A DNA stretch of 64,000 bases from Photobacterium kishitanii. Lineage in GTDB: Bacteria; Pseudomonadota; Gammaproteobacteria; Enterobacterales; Vibrionaceae. The notes under the pieces were generated by a model that ran no database searches, was not told the DNA's origin, and worked only from the letters and a program-made list of their open reading frames with translations. This document shows positions 51,382 through 60,540 of the stretch, one piece after another. The stretch's first letter is position 1; the number at the start of each line of letters is the position of its first letter. The stretch covers positions 1 to 64,000 of the forward strand of contig NZ_PYON01000006.1 of the NCBI RefSeq assembly GCF_003026355.1. The letters run 5' to 3'. The position numbers were made by a program, and so were the translations under genes.

Positions 51382-52593
51382 CTATTTATAACGCGCTAAC
51401 TCAGGCAATTCACCACTTAACCCTAAAGCACGTCGCATAAACTCATCTTTGACCCCAGGCGCTTTATTAGCGAATAGCATGCCAAGATCGCGTACTAATT
51501 TCTTGGCAGGATGTGCACCATCAAACAGAGTCTTAAAGCCTTGCATTGCAGTGATCATTTTTGCAGCTTCAGCTTTACGCCAGCGTTCGTAATGACGTAA
51601 ATTGACCTGTTTACCAATGTCTTTATTTGCCTGCCATAAGCCAATAATTTCTTGCGCTAATGCCGCTGCATCTAGTAACCCTAAGTTAACGCCTTGGCCT
51701 GCAAGCGGGTGAATAGTATGAGCAGCATCTCCCACTAATGCCACTCGTTCACGCACAAAATCTTGGGCATAACGCATTTTAAGTGGAAATGCTTGCCGCT
51801 CTCCCTCTACACGACACAAGCCTAAACGATGATCAAACGCAGCAGTTAAGTGTTGATTAAATACCTCATCACTGACATCACATAAGGTTAATGCTTGCTC
51901 TGGCGGTAGTGACCATACAATTGAACATAGATCTTTTTCAGCTAACGGAAGAAAGGCTAATGGACCATCTGGACGGAAAATTTGACGCGCTGTTTGCAAG
52001 TGAGGTTCATCACAACGAATATTTGCCACCAACGCACTATGACCATAATCCCAATGGGTCAGCGGAATATCAACATGTTGACGTAACCATGAATTCGCAC
52101 CATCAGCACCAACCACTAATTTAGCCGTTAGATTTTTACCTGATTCCAATGTGAGCCAGGCTTCAGTTTCACCAAAAGCAATATTTTGGCACCTATCTGG
52201 AGCCATTAAAATCACATTTTGCTGCTTGCTAACCCGATCAAGTAACGCTAATTGAATCACGCGATTCTCAACAATATGGCCTAAATCTGGTTGCGCTAGT
52301 CGTTCAGCATCAAAATCAATACGAGCAAAACTGTCTTGTTCCCATACTTCCATTTTACTGTAAGGGCTCATACGACGGTCGCAAATTCCTTCCCAAGCCC
52401 CAACACCACGTAATATTCTCTCACTGGCACGGCTTAGTGCCGACACGCGTACATCAGGTAAGGCTGCCAACTTAGGATCAGGTAACTGACCTTCAATCAC
52501 TGCTACTCGTAATTCGGTATCGGCTAACGCTGCTGCCAGCGTTAAGCCCACCATTCCACCACCGATAATGGCGACATCAACATTTTGCATCAT
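51382..52593 (-). CDS. ubiI: 2-octaprenylphenol hydroxylase UbiI
   Basis: FAD monooxygenase for C5 hydroxylation in ubiquinone synthesis. The 403-aa protein has the Rossmann motif VAIIGGGMVGLTLAAAL, the DG motif LVVGADGANSWLRQ, and the FAD motif VALVGDAAHTIHPLAGQGVN. Two adjacent ATGs begin the gene, 2 bp after ubiH. Distinguished from UbiH by closer similarity to VisC-type sequences and by gene order. Confidence 0.93.
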   Translation of the reverse strand: MMQNVDVAIIGGGMVGLTLAAALADTELRVAVIEGQLPDPKLAALPDVRVSALSRASERILRGVGAWEGICDRRMSPYSKMEVWEQDSFARIDFDAERLAQPDLGHIVENRVIQLALLDRVSKQQNVILMAPDRCQNIAFGETEAWLTLESGKNLTAKLVVGADGANSWLRQHVDIPLTHWDYGHSALVANIRCDEPHLQTARQIFRPDGPLAFLPLAEKDLCSIVWSLPPEQALTLCDVSDEVFNQHLTAAFDHRLGLCRVEGERQAFPLKMRYAQDFVRERVALVGDAAHTIHPLAGQGVNLGLLDAAALAQEIIGLWQANKDIGKQVNLRHYERWRKAEAAKMITAMQGFKTLFDGAHPAKKLVRDLGMLFANKAPGVKDEFMRRALGLSGELPELARYK

Positions 52594-52595
52594 AG

Positions 52596-53783
52596 CTATC
52601 GTTTTACCTGTCCCATGGCACGGCGTAACAGCGGTGCTTGAAGTGTGTTAGAAAGGCTCATTGTCATCAAGCCCAGATTACGCCCAGCAACGAGCGCAGG
52701 ATTATCATTGGCAAACAAGCTAACCAAGCCGGCAGTCATCGCAATAGTTGCCTGTCGATCAGGCAACCGTCGTTCACGATAACGACCTAATACTGTCGGT
52801 AAACCAATATCGGCATTGCATTTAACCCCCGCTGTAATTTCCTCTGCTAAGGTCATTACATCACGAAGTCCAAGGTTAAATCCTTGACCTGCAATAGGAT
52901 GGAGCGTTTGCGCAGCATTACCAATTACCGCAACTCGATGTGACACTAACCGTTGTGCTTGGCGTAATATTAATGGATAACAATTACGCTCACCGACCAT
53001 AGTTAATGCCCCTAATCGCCATCCAAATAGCGCTTGTAATTCCGCTAAGAATTGCTGATTAGTCAATGACATGATTCGAGCTTGTTGCTGTGGCTCAATA
53101 CACCAAACTAGTGAACTACGTCCCTGAGACATGGGTAACAATGCGACGGGCCCATGTTTAGTAAAGCGTTCAAAAGCTTGGCCCCGATGAGGCTCTGAGG
53201 TGGTGATATTGGCAATGATCGCCACTTGCTCAAAATCATGCTCACTGCGACCGATATTTAATAAATCACAGCAATGGGATACAGCACCATCAGCCGCAAC
53301 CACTAACTTAGTCCGTAACCGTTTACCGTTATTTAAACGCACTAACGCTTCTGATTGAGTACGCTCTATATGCTCAACTTTTGCGGGACAAAACAGATCA
53401 ATGTGTGGACGAGTGGCTAACTGGTGGTGAAATATCGCCCCTGCAGCCGCTAACTCAATGACATAACCTAAAGCATCAACAGCCAGTTGTTGAGCTGACA
53501 ATTCAACCATTCCGGCATGACCTCGATCGGACACATGAATGTGCTTGATCGCCGTCGTGACAGTAGCCAATGCTGGCCAAAGCTGAATCGAGTCTAATAA
53601 CCGGCTAGATCCATGAGAAACAGCAATACTACGGGCATCATAACCTGGATGTTGCTGATCATCTGTCGCCACAGCTTCAACCACAGCGATATGTAATTGA
53701 TGCTGAGTTAATTCATCAAGTGCGATAGCTAAACACGCACCAACCATTGCGCCACCCGCAATAACCACATCATATTGCTTCAC
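52596..53783 (-). CDS. ubiH: 2-octaprenyl-6-methoxyphenol hydroxylase UbiH
   Basis: FAD monooxygenase paralogous to UbiI, acting at C1 in ubiquinone synthesis. The 395-aa protein has VVIAGGAMVGACLAIAL, VVAADGAVSHCCDLL and VAVIGNAAQTLHPIAGQGFNLG; Asn-Ala replaces the usual Asp-Ala of the FAD motif, as seen in UbiH. The GTG at 53783 has AGGG 7 bp upstream. In E. coli pepP lies between ygfB and ubiH; here it is missing and ygfB ends 27 bp upstream. Confidence 0.92.
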   Translation of the reverse strand: MKQYDVVIAGGAMVGACLAIALDELTQHQLHIAVVEAVATDDQQHPGYDARSIAVSHGSSRLLDSIQLWPALATVTTAIKHIHVSDRGHAGMVELSAQQLAVDALGYVIELAAAGAIFHHQLATRPHIDLFCPAKVEHIERTQSEALVRLNNGKRLRTKLVVAADGAVSHCCDLLNIGRSEHDFEQVAIIANITTSEPHRGQAFERFTKHGPVALLPMSQGRSSLVWCIEPQQQARIMSLTNQQFLAELQALFGWRLGALTMVGERNCYPLILRQAQRLVSHRVAVIGNAAQTLHPIAGQGFNLGLRDVMTLAEEITAGVKCNADIGLPTVLGRYRERRLPDRQATIAMTAGLVSLFANDNPALVAGRNLGLMTMSLSNTLQAPLLRRAMGQVKR

Positions 53784-53810
53784 ATTTTGTCCCTTTCGCA
53801 ATAGAAATTA

Positions 53811-54389
53811 TTAGTGAACGGTTGGCTGCTCATCAGCATCATCATTCACTAGTCGTTGACCTAATTCAGAATGACAACTCAACACACACATACGTACATG
53901 TTCAACCACTTGCTCAAATAATGCCGCTTGTTCTTCAAGATCGTCATCCTCATCAATACCAAGTTGAGAAATCTCTTGTAGATCAGCCAGCGCTTCGGTG
54001 ATTTCCTCAGACAATTGATTTTTTTGTAAATCCATTAGCCCTAAGCCCGAAATAAAACTATTTACCCACTCTGTTAATGCTTCTGCGCGATCAGATAACG
54101 GTTCATCATCATCAGGCATTAACAACGAAAATTCAAATCCACCACCGATTAACTCTTCAGCGGTAGTCGTAAATAATGTCCGTACCATCATCTTAGCGCC
54201 ATCAGTCATTGGCTCGCCTTCATTAGCGTAGTCACATACTGGACCCGCCCAGCTCTCATCATCAACAGCGAGACCACCACAAATCATCCCACTGAGTAAA
54301 CCATGTAACTCAGCAGGTACCGCTGCTAGGCCTTGCTCTTTTAAAGCCGCTTCAACAGCTGAGTATGTCGGTAGGGTTATTTCACTCAT
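53811..54389 (-). CDS. ygfB: UPF0149 family protein YgfB
   Basis: A 192-aa acidic, helical protein of unknown biochemical role; a P. aeruginosa homologue affects ampC expression. Family features are LHGLLSGMICGGLAVDDESW and WVNSFISGLGL, with Asp/Glu-rich stretches. AGG precedes the ATG by 9 bp. First gene of the ygfB-ubiH-ubiI unit, divergent from zapA. Confidence 0.92.
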   Translation of the reverse strand: MSEITLPTYSAVEAALKEQGLAAVPAELHGLLSGMICGGLAVDDESWAGPVCDYANEGEPMTDGAKMMVRTLFTTTAEELIGGGFEFSLLMPDDDEPLSDRAEALTEWVNSFISGLGLMDLQKNQLSEEITEALADLQEISQLGIDEDDDLEEQAALFEQVVEHVRMCVLSCHSELGQRLVNDDADEQPTVH

Positions 54390-54778
54390 GGTTTATCACC
54401 TTTGTAGTTGACACAATTTAAGATAAATTTTTTATAGGTATGACATAACAATCACGTTTGTCATTAAGATTACACTGTTTGAAATTGTACCAAACAATAA
54501 TCACGCTTACGGCTTAGTTGATATAATAAATAGCAATGAGCGAATGACGGCACTGTGTTATGCTAACATTTAAGCCTAATTCGGCAAATAATAACACTAG
54601 TGATAACGTTCAATCCTTAATCAACTCCTTGACGAGTCTGATTAATATCTGTTTAGTCAGAACATATTGAACCGAAACCGCGATATAGTCGCTTGCATCT
54701 TGTGTAGGGTTTTCCTATATTGACCCTCGTCGCAAGCGGAATGAATACCCATTCTGGCACGGAGCAAATCGAAGGTTT
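54390..54778. promoter_or_regulatory. ygfB-zapA divergent region with structured zapA leader
   Basis: 389 bp without a gene. At 54690-54738 the plus strand can fold with CGCTTGC pairing GCAAGCG and, inside it, AGGGT pairing ACCCT, ending about 40 bp before zapA. TATGCT at 54559-54564 is a possible -10 box. The remainder is A+T-rich. Confidence 0.5.
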
Positions 54779-55078
54779 ATGAGTACTCAGGCTGTAGAAA
54801 TTCAAGTATTGGGCCGAAAATTAAAAGTTAATTGTCCAACGGGTCAAGAAGATGCATTACGTGCCGCGGCGGCAGATTTTGACCAACGCTTGAAAGATAT
54901 GTCTGCGCGTAGTAACGTATCCGTAGAACAATTATTAATCTTTACTGGCCTCAACATCAGTAACGAGTTGCATTTAGAGCGACAAGAACACAATCGCAAT
55001 GCTGAATTAATATCCAATAAAATCAATTCAATAGAAGAAAATCTGGATAAAGTATTGCAATATCAGCCAAAGCGTTGA
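54779..55078 (+). CDS. zapA: Cell division protein ZapA
   Basis: Stabilises FtsZ bundles at the Z ring. The 99-aa protein has an N-terminal globular part (VEIQVLGRKLKVNCPTGQED) and a C-terminal coiled coil that forms the tetramer. GAAGG precedes the ATG. 6S RNA follows immediately, the conserved zapA-ssrS-fau order. Confidence 0.95.
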   Translation: MSTQAVEIQVLGRKLKVNCPTGQEDALRAAAADFDQRLKDMSARSNVSVEQLLIFTGLNISNELHLERQEHNRNAELISNKINSIEENLDKVLQYQPKR

Positions 55079-55082
55079 TAAT
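55055..55082 (+). promoter_or_regulatory. ssrS promoter
   Basis: TTGCAA, 16 bp, GATAAT, within the end of zapA. The predicted start (+7) falls at 55089, exactly where the closing stem of 6S RNA begins. Confidence 0.65.
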
Positions 55083-55088
55083 GAATTA

Positions 55089-55270
55089 ACCCTGGGGTGT
55101 ACGTCAGTGAATGAATGTCCCCGAGCCGATAAGCAAATACCCAGGATTGGCTTTTTTATTAGCTATTGTGCATGCTCAGCCTGACTGAGAAGCCTGCGGT
55201 TAATGTTGCCAGTCCACCTTGAACATCTGGTTCAAGGGCCTTATTTCGCAACGGCACCTTGGGGTCTCTC
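55089..55270 (+). ncRNA. ssrS: 6S RNA
   Basis: About 182 nt between zapA and fau, the conserved place. The ends pair (ACCCTGGGGTG with CACCTTGGGGT), and internal blocks match E. coli 6S RNA: GTCCCCGAGCCGATA, GCATGCTC, GAGAAGCCT and CACCTTGAAC...GGTTCAAGGG. It folds as a long hairpin with a central bubble that mimics an open promoter and binds the sigma-70 holoenzyme in stationary phase. The ends are set by the terminal stem and may be off by a few bases. Confidence 0.93.
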
Positions 55271-55351
55271 TTTTGCATCCCACTTTATTTCTCAGCATTA
55301 GCACTTTACAATCCCTAAACACCCACAGTTCATGGATTGGATACTTAAGTG

Positions 55352-55960
55352 ATGACACCCTCCATTGCAGCTACCCAACAGTTACGCCATCAACTTCGAC
55401 AGCAAATTCGTCACGCTAGACGACAATTATCTGCTCAACAGCAACAACATGCAGCGCAACAACTATCCCTGCGCTTACAAACCTTAGATCATATCCAACA
55501 TAGCCAGCATATTGCCGTTTACATTGCCAATGACGGTGAAATTGATCCGCAACCATTTATAGAATGGCTATGGCAGCAAGGTAAGTCGGTTTATCTACCA
55601 GTATTGCACCCTTTCAGTAAGGGCCATCTGTTGTTTTTACACTATGATGCAACGACTCCGATGACGACCAATCGTTATCAGATTCATGAGCCTAAATTAG
55701 ATGTGCGTCGTGTTAAGCCCATTGCTGAACTGGATGTTATTTGTACCCCGTTAGTTGCCTTTGATAATAATGGCCAACGACTTGGTATGGGAGGGGGCTA
55801 TTATGATCGCACCTTAGGCCAATGGCACCAACACCGTCGTGGGCCTTATCCAATCGGTATTGGTCATGATTGCCAATATATTCCCCAGTTACCAAATCAA
55901 CAATGGGATGTGCCACTACCAATAATCATCACTCCTAACCACCAATTTATAGAAGCCTAA
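55352..55960 (+). CDS. fau: 5-formyltetrahydrofolate cyclo-ligase
   Basis: Converts 5-formyl-THF to methenyl-THF with ATP. The 202-aa protein has an Arg/Gln-rich N-terminus (RQQIRHARRQLSAQQQQH), VYIANDGEIDP, and the signature GQRLGMGGGYYDRTL. The ATG at 55352 follows an in-frame GTG; the ribosome site is weak. Located downstream of ssrS as ygfA in E. coli. Confidence 0.94.
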   Translation: MTPSIAATQQLRHQLRQQIRHARRQLSAQQQQHAAQQLSLRLQTLDHIQHSQHIAVYIANDGEIDPQPFIEWLWQQGKSVYLPVLHPFSKGHLLFLHYDATTPMTTNRYQIHEPKLDVRRVKPIAELDVICTPLVAFDNNGQRLGMGGGYYDRTLGQWHQHRRGPYPIGIGHDCQYIPQLPNQQWDVPLPIIITPNHQFIEA

Positions 55961-56073
55961 CACCATCACGCAAACGATTGGCTTTTCGTTAAAAAAAACT
56001 GAATATAATTGTATGTTATTCAAAAAGTTATATTTTTAGTTTTAAGTTTGCACTGTTTAACCATAGAATCCAA

Positions 56074-56102
56074 CTGACGAAATCACTTCGGTTAGCTATA
56101 AT
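56074..56102 (+). promoter_or_regulatory. rpiA promoter
   Basis: CTGACG, 17 bp, TATAAT, with a predicted start about 33 bp before the rpiA ATG. Confidence 0.6.
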
Positions 56103-56141
56103 CACCTTTCGCATAATTGAGGTCATTACGAGGAGAACGGC

Positions 56142-56801
56142 ATGACACAAGATGAAATGAAAAAAGCAGCGGGCTGGGCAGCACTTGAGTACGTAACGAA
56201 AAACAGTATTGTTGGTGTAGGTACTGGTTCGACCGTTAATCACTTCATCGATGCCTTGGCAACTCGTAAAGAAGAAATCAAAGGAGCGGTTTCAAGCTCT
56301 ATTGCTTCAACTGAGCGCCTAGAGCAAATTGGCATCAAAGTCTTTGATGCTAACGAGGTGGCAAGCCTTGATATTTATGTTGATGGCGCAGATGAAATCA
56401 ATGCCCAATTTGACATGATCAAAGGTGGCGGCGCAGCATTAACCCGCGAAAAAATCGTCGCTGCAATTGCAGAGAAATTTATCTGTATTGTTGATAACAC
56501 CAAACAAGTTGATGTACTTGGTCAATTCCCATTACCAGTAGAAGTTATTCCAATGGCACGATCTTTCATCGGTCGTGAATTAGTCAAGCTAGGTGGTGAT
56601 CCGGTATACCGTGAAGGTGTGATCACAGATAATGGTAATATCATTCTTGATGTTTACAATATGGCGATCACCGATCCTAAAGCAATGGAAGATAGTATCA
56701 ACGCCTTACCTGGTGTAGTTACTGTTGGTCTATTTGCTCACCGTGGCGCAGATGTGTTAGTTGTCGGCTCACCTGAAGGAACTAAAATCATCGAAAAATA
56801 A
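56142..56801 (+). CDS. rpiA: Ribose-5-phosphate isomerase A
   Basis: Interconverts ribose 5-phosphate and ribulose 5-phosphate. The 219-aa protein has [23 protein letters not shown] motif ([20 protein letters not shown]) with the catalytic acids, and [23 protein letters not shown] lies before the ATG. Own promoter and strong terminator. PRPP made from its product is the sugar substrate proposed for the UbiA-family enzyme at 7911-8789. Confidence 0.97.
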   Translation: MTQDEMKKAAGWAALEYVTKNSIVGVGTGSTVNHFIDALATRKEEIKGAVSSSIASTERLEQIGIKVFDANEVASLDIYVDGADEINAQFDMIKGGGAALTREKIVAAIAEKFICIVDNTKQVDVLGQFPLPVEVIPMARSFIGRELVKLGGDPVYREGVITDNGNIILDVYNMAITDPKAMEDSINALPGVVTVGLFAHRGADVLVVGSPEGTKIIEK

Positions 56802-56824
56802 TGATTAATTCGTTATTTGGTTAC

Positions 56825-56871
56825 AAAACGGCAGTCATTGATCGTTCGCGAATCATTAGCTGCCGTTTTTT
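56825..56871 (+). terminator. rpiA terminator
   Basis: AAAACGGCAG...CTGCCGTTTTTT with inner pairing across a TTCG loop; a long hairpin with a T run 24 bp past the stop. Confidence 0.88.
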
Positions 56872-57037
56872 ATTGGCTTTTTTGTAATATTCTTACCCTT
56901 AATGGTTAAATTTTGATACTTTATTAAACAGCATGTAGCAAACATTTAACCATTTAGCTACTAAGATGTAATCCTCTTTAGTTTCACTACTGTGGCGTTA
57001 TAATCATTAGTCGCTACGTTTTTAAGGATAAGAACCT

Positions 57038-58267
57038 ATGGCAACAGTGTCACTCAATAAAGAAAAAATTAAAATTCTTCTATTAGAAGGCCTCCATCCA
57101 TCAACACTCGAGGTCTTACAGCAAGCGGGTTATAACAATATTGAATACCACAAAGGCTCTTTAGTCGGTGATGAACTATTAGAAGCCGTAAAAGATGTTC
57201 ATTTCATTGGTATTAGATCTCGCACTCAACTGACACCAGAAGTGTTTGCTGCTGCAAAAAAACTTACCGCGATAGGTTGTTTCTGTATTGGTACTAACCA
57301 AGTTGATTTAGATGAAGCAGTAAGACGTGGTATCCCTGTTTTCAATGCCCCTTTTTCCAATACCCGCAGTGTTGCTGAACTTGTTCTGGGTGAAATTCTA
57401 TTATTATTACGCGGTATTCCAGAGAAAAATGCCAAAGCCCATCGTGGTGAATGGTTCAAATCAGCGGATAACTCATTTGAAGCACGCGGTAAAACATTAG
57501 GTATTATTGGTTACGGTCATATTGGTACTCAACTTGGTATTTTGGCTGAGAACCTTGGTATGCGAGTATGTTTTTATGATGTTGAAACCAAACTGTCATT
57601 AGGTAATGCCACTCAGATACATAATCTATCTGAATTACTGAATAAATCAGATGTGGTGAGCTTGCATGTACCAGAAACCAAAGGTACTGCTAACCTCATG
57701 GGAGTAGAAGAATTTGCCCGCATGAAACCAGGAGCGATCTTCATTAACGCTGCTCGGGGCACAGTCGTCGATATTGATGCGCTATGTAGCGCCTTAGAAA
57801 GTAAGCATATTGCAGGTGCTGCAATTGATGTGTTCCCAATTGAGCCAAAAACCAACAACGACCCATTTGAGTCACCATTAATGCAGTTTGATAACGTGAT
57901 TTTAACTCCTCATATTGGCGGTTCAACTCACGAAGCTCAAGAAAATATCGGTATTGAAGTAGCTGGAAAACTGGTTAAGTACTCAGATAATGGCTCAACA
58001 TTATCTGCAGTTGGTTTCCCTGAAGTATCCTTACCTGAACATCATGGCTGTTCACGTCTACTGCATATTCACCACAACCGCCCTGGAGTATTAAATCAAA
58101 TCACCACTATTTTTGCTTCAGAAGGCATTAATATTGCGGCCCAATTCTTACAAACCGGCGCAGAAGTAGGTTATGTGGTAATAGATGTTGAAACTGAGCG
58201 TTCTAAAGAAGCCCTGCAACAACTTAAATCCATTGAAGGCACAATTCGCGCCCGGATTTTGCATTAA
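57038..58267 (+). CDS. serA: D-3-phosphoglycerate dehydrogenase
   Basis: Oxidises 3-phosphoglycerate, the first step of serine synthesis. The 409-aa protein has the NAD motif LGIIGYGHIGTQLG, the catalytic Arg and Glu regions, and His in LTPHIGGST, followed by a C-terminal ACT domain (LLHIHHNRPGVLNQI) that mediates serine inhibition. AGGA lies 9 bp before the ATG. A TATAAT at 56999-57004 could be its -10 box. Ends at a terminator. Confidence 0.97.
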   Translation: MATVSLNKEKIKILLLEGLHPSTLEVLQQAGYNNIEYHKGSLVGDELLEAVKDVHFIGIRSRTQLTPEVFAAAKKLTAIGCFCIGTNQVDLDEAVRRGIPVFNAPFSNTRSVAELVLGEILLLLRGIPEKNAKAHRGEWFKSADNSFEARGKTLGIIGYGHIGTQLGILAENLGMRVCFYDVETKLSLGNATQIHNLSELLNKSDVVSLHVPETKGTANLMGVEEFARMKPGAIFINAARGTVVDIDALCSALESKHIAGAAIDVFPIEPKTNNDPFESPLMQFDNVILTPHIGGSTHEAQENIGIEVAGKLVKYSDNGSTLSAVGFPEVSLPEHHGCSRLLHIHHNRPGVLNQITTIFASEGINIAAQFLQTGAEVGYVVIDVETERSKEALQQLKSIEGTIRARILH

Positions 58268-58287
58268 GTTGAACACTTAACTACGAC

Positions 58288-58315
58288 AAAGGAGAGCATA
58301 TCGCTCTCCTTTTTT
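58288..58315 (+). terminator. serA terminator
   Basis: AAAGGAGAGC - ATATC - GCTCTCCTTTTTT: a strong hairpin with T run, 20 bp past the serA stop and facing yggE. Confidence 0.9.
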
Positions 58316-58329
58316 ATTGTACTTAATGA

Positions 58330-59049
58330 TTATTTTTCAGCTAATTTAAATATAACATTCACACTGTCTTTAATCACAATGTTGTTATCAGTATAACTTT
58401 GATCAATGGCGCTTTGTGGTGCACTGCCAACCATGTAGGTATTAGTGCGCATATATGGCATCGGCAAACCATCTGTATTGTAATCTATCTGCCATACACC
58501 ATCGATTTTATTACCAAAGCCTTGGGCCAGTGATGCAGCAACTTGCTTAGCATTCTCGATCGCTTTTTGACGAGCTTGCTGTTGATACTTCTCAGTATCA
58601 GCCACTTTTAATTCAATGTTATTAATTTGGTTAATACCATCACCAAGGGCGTCATCTAAATAGCTATTTAGCTTAGTCAGTTGATGTACCGTCACCTCAA
58701 CATTACGATTAGCTCTAAAGCCGACTAACTCTGGCTTATGATCTTTAGGGTAATTATATTGTGCCGACAAGGCAATATTTGCACTATTGATGTCTTTTTT
58801 ATTCACACCAGCTGCTTGTAAACGCTCAATAAACTTGGTTACTGCTTGATCAACCGCTAACTTAGCATCAACTGCATTTTTTTTGGTTTCAACCACACTG
58901 ACGGAAAATACTGCCATATCAGGCTTAACCACAATTTCGCCACGACCCGTTGTTTCTAAGTGAGGAAATGGAATATCTGCCGCCATTGCAGCAGTTGAAA
59001 CAAACGCACTAGCGCCAAGTACCATCATCGCTAAACATTTCTTATTCAT
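58330..59049 (-). CDS. yggE: SIMPL domain periplasmic protein YggE
   Basis: A 239-aa exported protein with a signal peptide (KCLAMMVLGASAFVSTAAMA, cut near AMAA) and a single SIMPL/DUF541 domain (HLETTGRGEIVVKPDMAVFS, ARQKAIENAKQVAASLAQGF). The E. coli homologue lowers oxidative stress; the mechanism is not known. AGGA lies 6 bp before the ATG. In E. coli argP and argO lie near; they are not here. Confidence 0.9.
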   Translation of the reverse strand: MNKKCLAMMVLGASAFVSTAAMAADIPFPHLETTGRGEIVVKPDMAVFSVSVVETKKNAVDAKLAVDQAVTKFIERLQAAGVNKKDINSANIALSAQYNYPKDHKPELVGFRANRNVEVTVHQLTKLNSYLDDALGDGINQINNIELKVADTEKYQQQARQKAIENAKQVAASLAQGFGNKIDGVWQIDYNTDGLPMPYMRTNTYMVGSAPQSAIDQSYTDNNIVIKDSVNVIFKLAEK

Positions 59050-59253
59050 TATTCATCCTTTTATTTGTCGCACAAGATTGTTATTTATTCTCTGTTACAG
59101 CAATAAATATATTATCTTTTCTCATCAATTATGCCGTTATGCTAACAAACCCCCAATATAACGAACACTGTTTTTTAATTATTATTCAGAAATCATTCAG
59201 GAATATTATCGTTATAACGTCATAATTATTGCGAACCATCTCTTTATCTGGAT

Positions 59254-59284
59254 AAAAAAAAGAAGCCCGTAGGCTTCTTTTTTT
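59254..59284. terminator. mscS terminator
   Basis: AAAAAAAAGAAGCC - CGTA - GGCTTCTTTTTTT: a symmetric hairpin with T runs in both directions, 28 bp past the mscS stop. Confidence 0.88.
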
Positions 59285-59312
59285 AGTGTCATATAATTAA
59301 AACTTGAGCAAA

Positions 59313-60197
59313 TTAAGCACCAACTTTATTTACATGCACATCCATCTGTGGGAATGGAATTTCGATACCTTCTTTATCAAGCTCTTCTTTAATAGCTTGG
59401 TTTAGATCGAAATATACACTCCAATAATCAGGTGTATTAACCCATGGGCGTACCACAAAGTTAACAGAAGAATCAGCAAGTGCAACCACACCAATTGTTG
59501 GTTCTGGATCTTTAAGCACACGTTCGTCAGCTGTTACTACGCGACGTAATACTTCTTTGGTTTTTTGTAAATCAGCATTGTAAGAAACACCAATCACTAA
59601 ATCGATACGACGAGTGTCATTACGAGAGTAGTTAGTAATTGGATTACCAATGATGTGAGCGTTTGGTACGATAACTGTTTTGTTATCAGGCGTACGTAAT
59701 TCAGTAGAGAAGATCTGAATAGATTCAACAGCACCAGCAACACCAGCAACTTCAACATAATCGCCAGATTTGAATGGGCGGAAACCAACAATCAATACAC
59801 CTGCTGCAAAGTTTGATAATGACCCTTGAAGTGCAAGACCAATTGCCAAACCTGCCGCACCAATAACAGCAACCACTGATGCAGTTTGAACACCAATACG
59901 ACTTAATGCGGCAATTAAAACAATCACGAATAGCACATAACGTACTAAGCCATGAATAAACTCAACAACTGCATTGTCCATCTCTTTTTTGCGTAAAACT
60001 TTCGCAATTGAACCAGCAATGAGTTTAACAATGATATTACCAATAAATAAAATCAGTAAGGCTGAAACGATATTAACTGCATATTGGACTAATAGATCTT
60101 GGTTTTTAGTGATCCAGTCTCCAGCGTGTAATACACCGTTAGTCAATGAGTTATCAGATATATGTTCAACAACCTTGTCAGTAACGCTCTCTGTCAT
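59313..60197 (-). CDS. mscS: Small-conductance mechanosensitive channel MscS
   Basis: Inner-membrane channel that opens at hypo-osmotic shock. The 294-aa protein has three membrane helices; the pore helix TM3 is VVAVIGAAGLAIGLALQGSLSN, rich in the Ala/Gly packing pattern, followed by the beta domain (GDYVEVAGVAGAVESI) and a C-terminal cage domain. Downstream of fbaA, as yggB in E. coli. Confidence 0.95.
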   Translation of the reverse strand: MTESVTDKVVEHISDNSLTNGVLHAGDWITKNQDLLVQYAVNIVSALLILFIGNIIVKLIAGSIAKVLRKKEMDNAVVEFIHGLVRYVLFVIVLIAALSRIGVQTASVVAVIGAAGLAIGLALQGSLSNFAAGVLIVGFRPFKSGDYVEVAGVAGAVESIQIFSTELRTPDNKTVIVPNAHIIGNPITNYSRNDTRRIDLVIGVSYNADLQKTKEVLRRVVTADERVLKDPEPTIGVVALADSSVNFVVRPWVNTPDYWSVYFDLNQAIKEELDKEGIEIPFPQMDVHVNKVGA

Positions 60198-60485
60198 GAA
60201 GGTATCTCTCTAAAAAATATAAGAATAATAACAAAATGCCGCTTAATGAGTAAATCATACAGTAAACAGTAAAAAATAACACCTCAGCAACAAATATGAT
60301 GTTAGATGGTGACAACTGACCATGCTGTAATTGATATAATAATTAGCATGATGCACTCCAACATCAAAGAAACGGTGCATTATTAATCCTTTACTAGATA
60401 AATGGCTAGTAAAAAAAATCGAACAATCATAAAAAAATATAAATTATCTATTGTAATAAAGTAGCGCTAACTGCTTATGATATAC
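60198..60485. other. mscS upstream region with inverted repeats
   Basis: About 290 bp without a gene. It contains an inverted repeat at 60321-60350 (CATGCT...AGCATG, around a TATAAT-like core) and a second at 60352-60379 (TGCAC...GTGCA). The mscS promoter should be here. Confidence 0.5.
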
Positions 60486-60515
60486 AAAAAAAAAGCCCAC
60501 CAAAGTGGGCTTTTT
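60486..60515. terminator. fbaA terminator
   Basis: AAAAGCCCAC - CAAA - GTGGGCTTTTT, with a run of A on the plus strand giving T on the minus strand, 26 bp past the fbaA stop. Confidence 0.9.
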
Positions 60516-60540
60516 CACATTTTATGTGGCTGATATTCTA

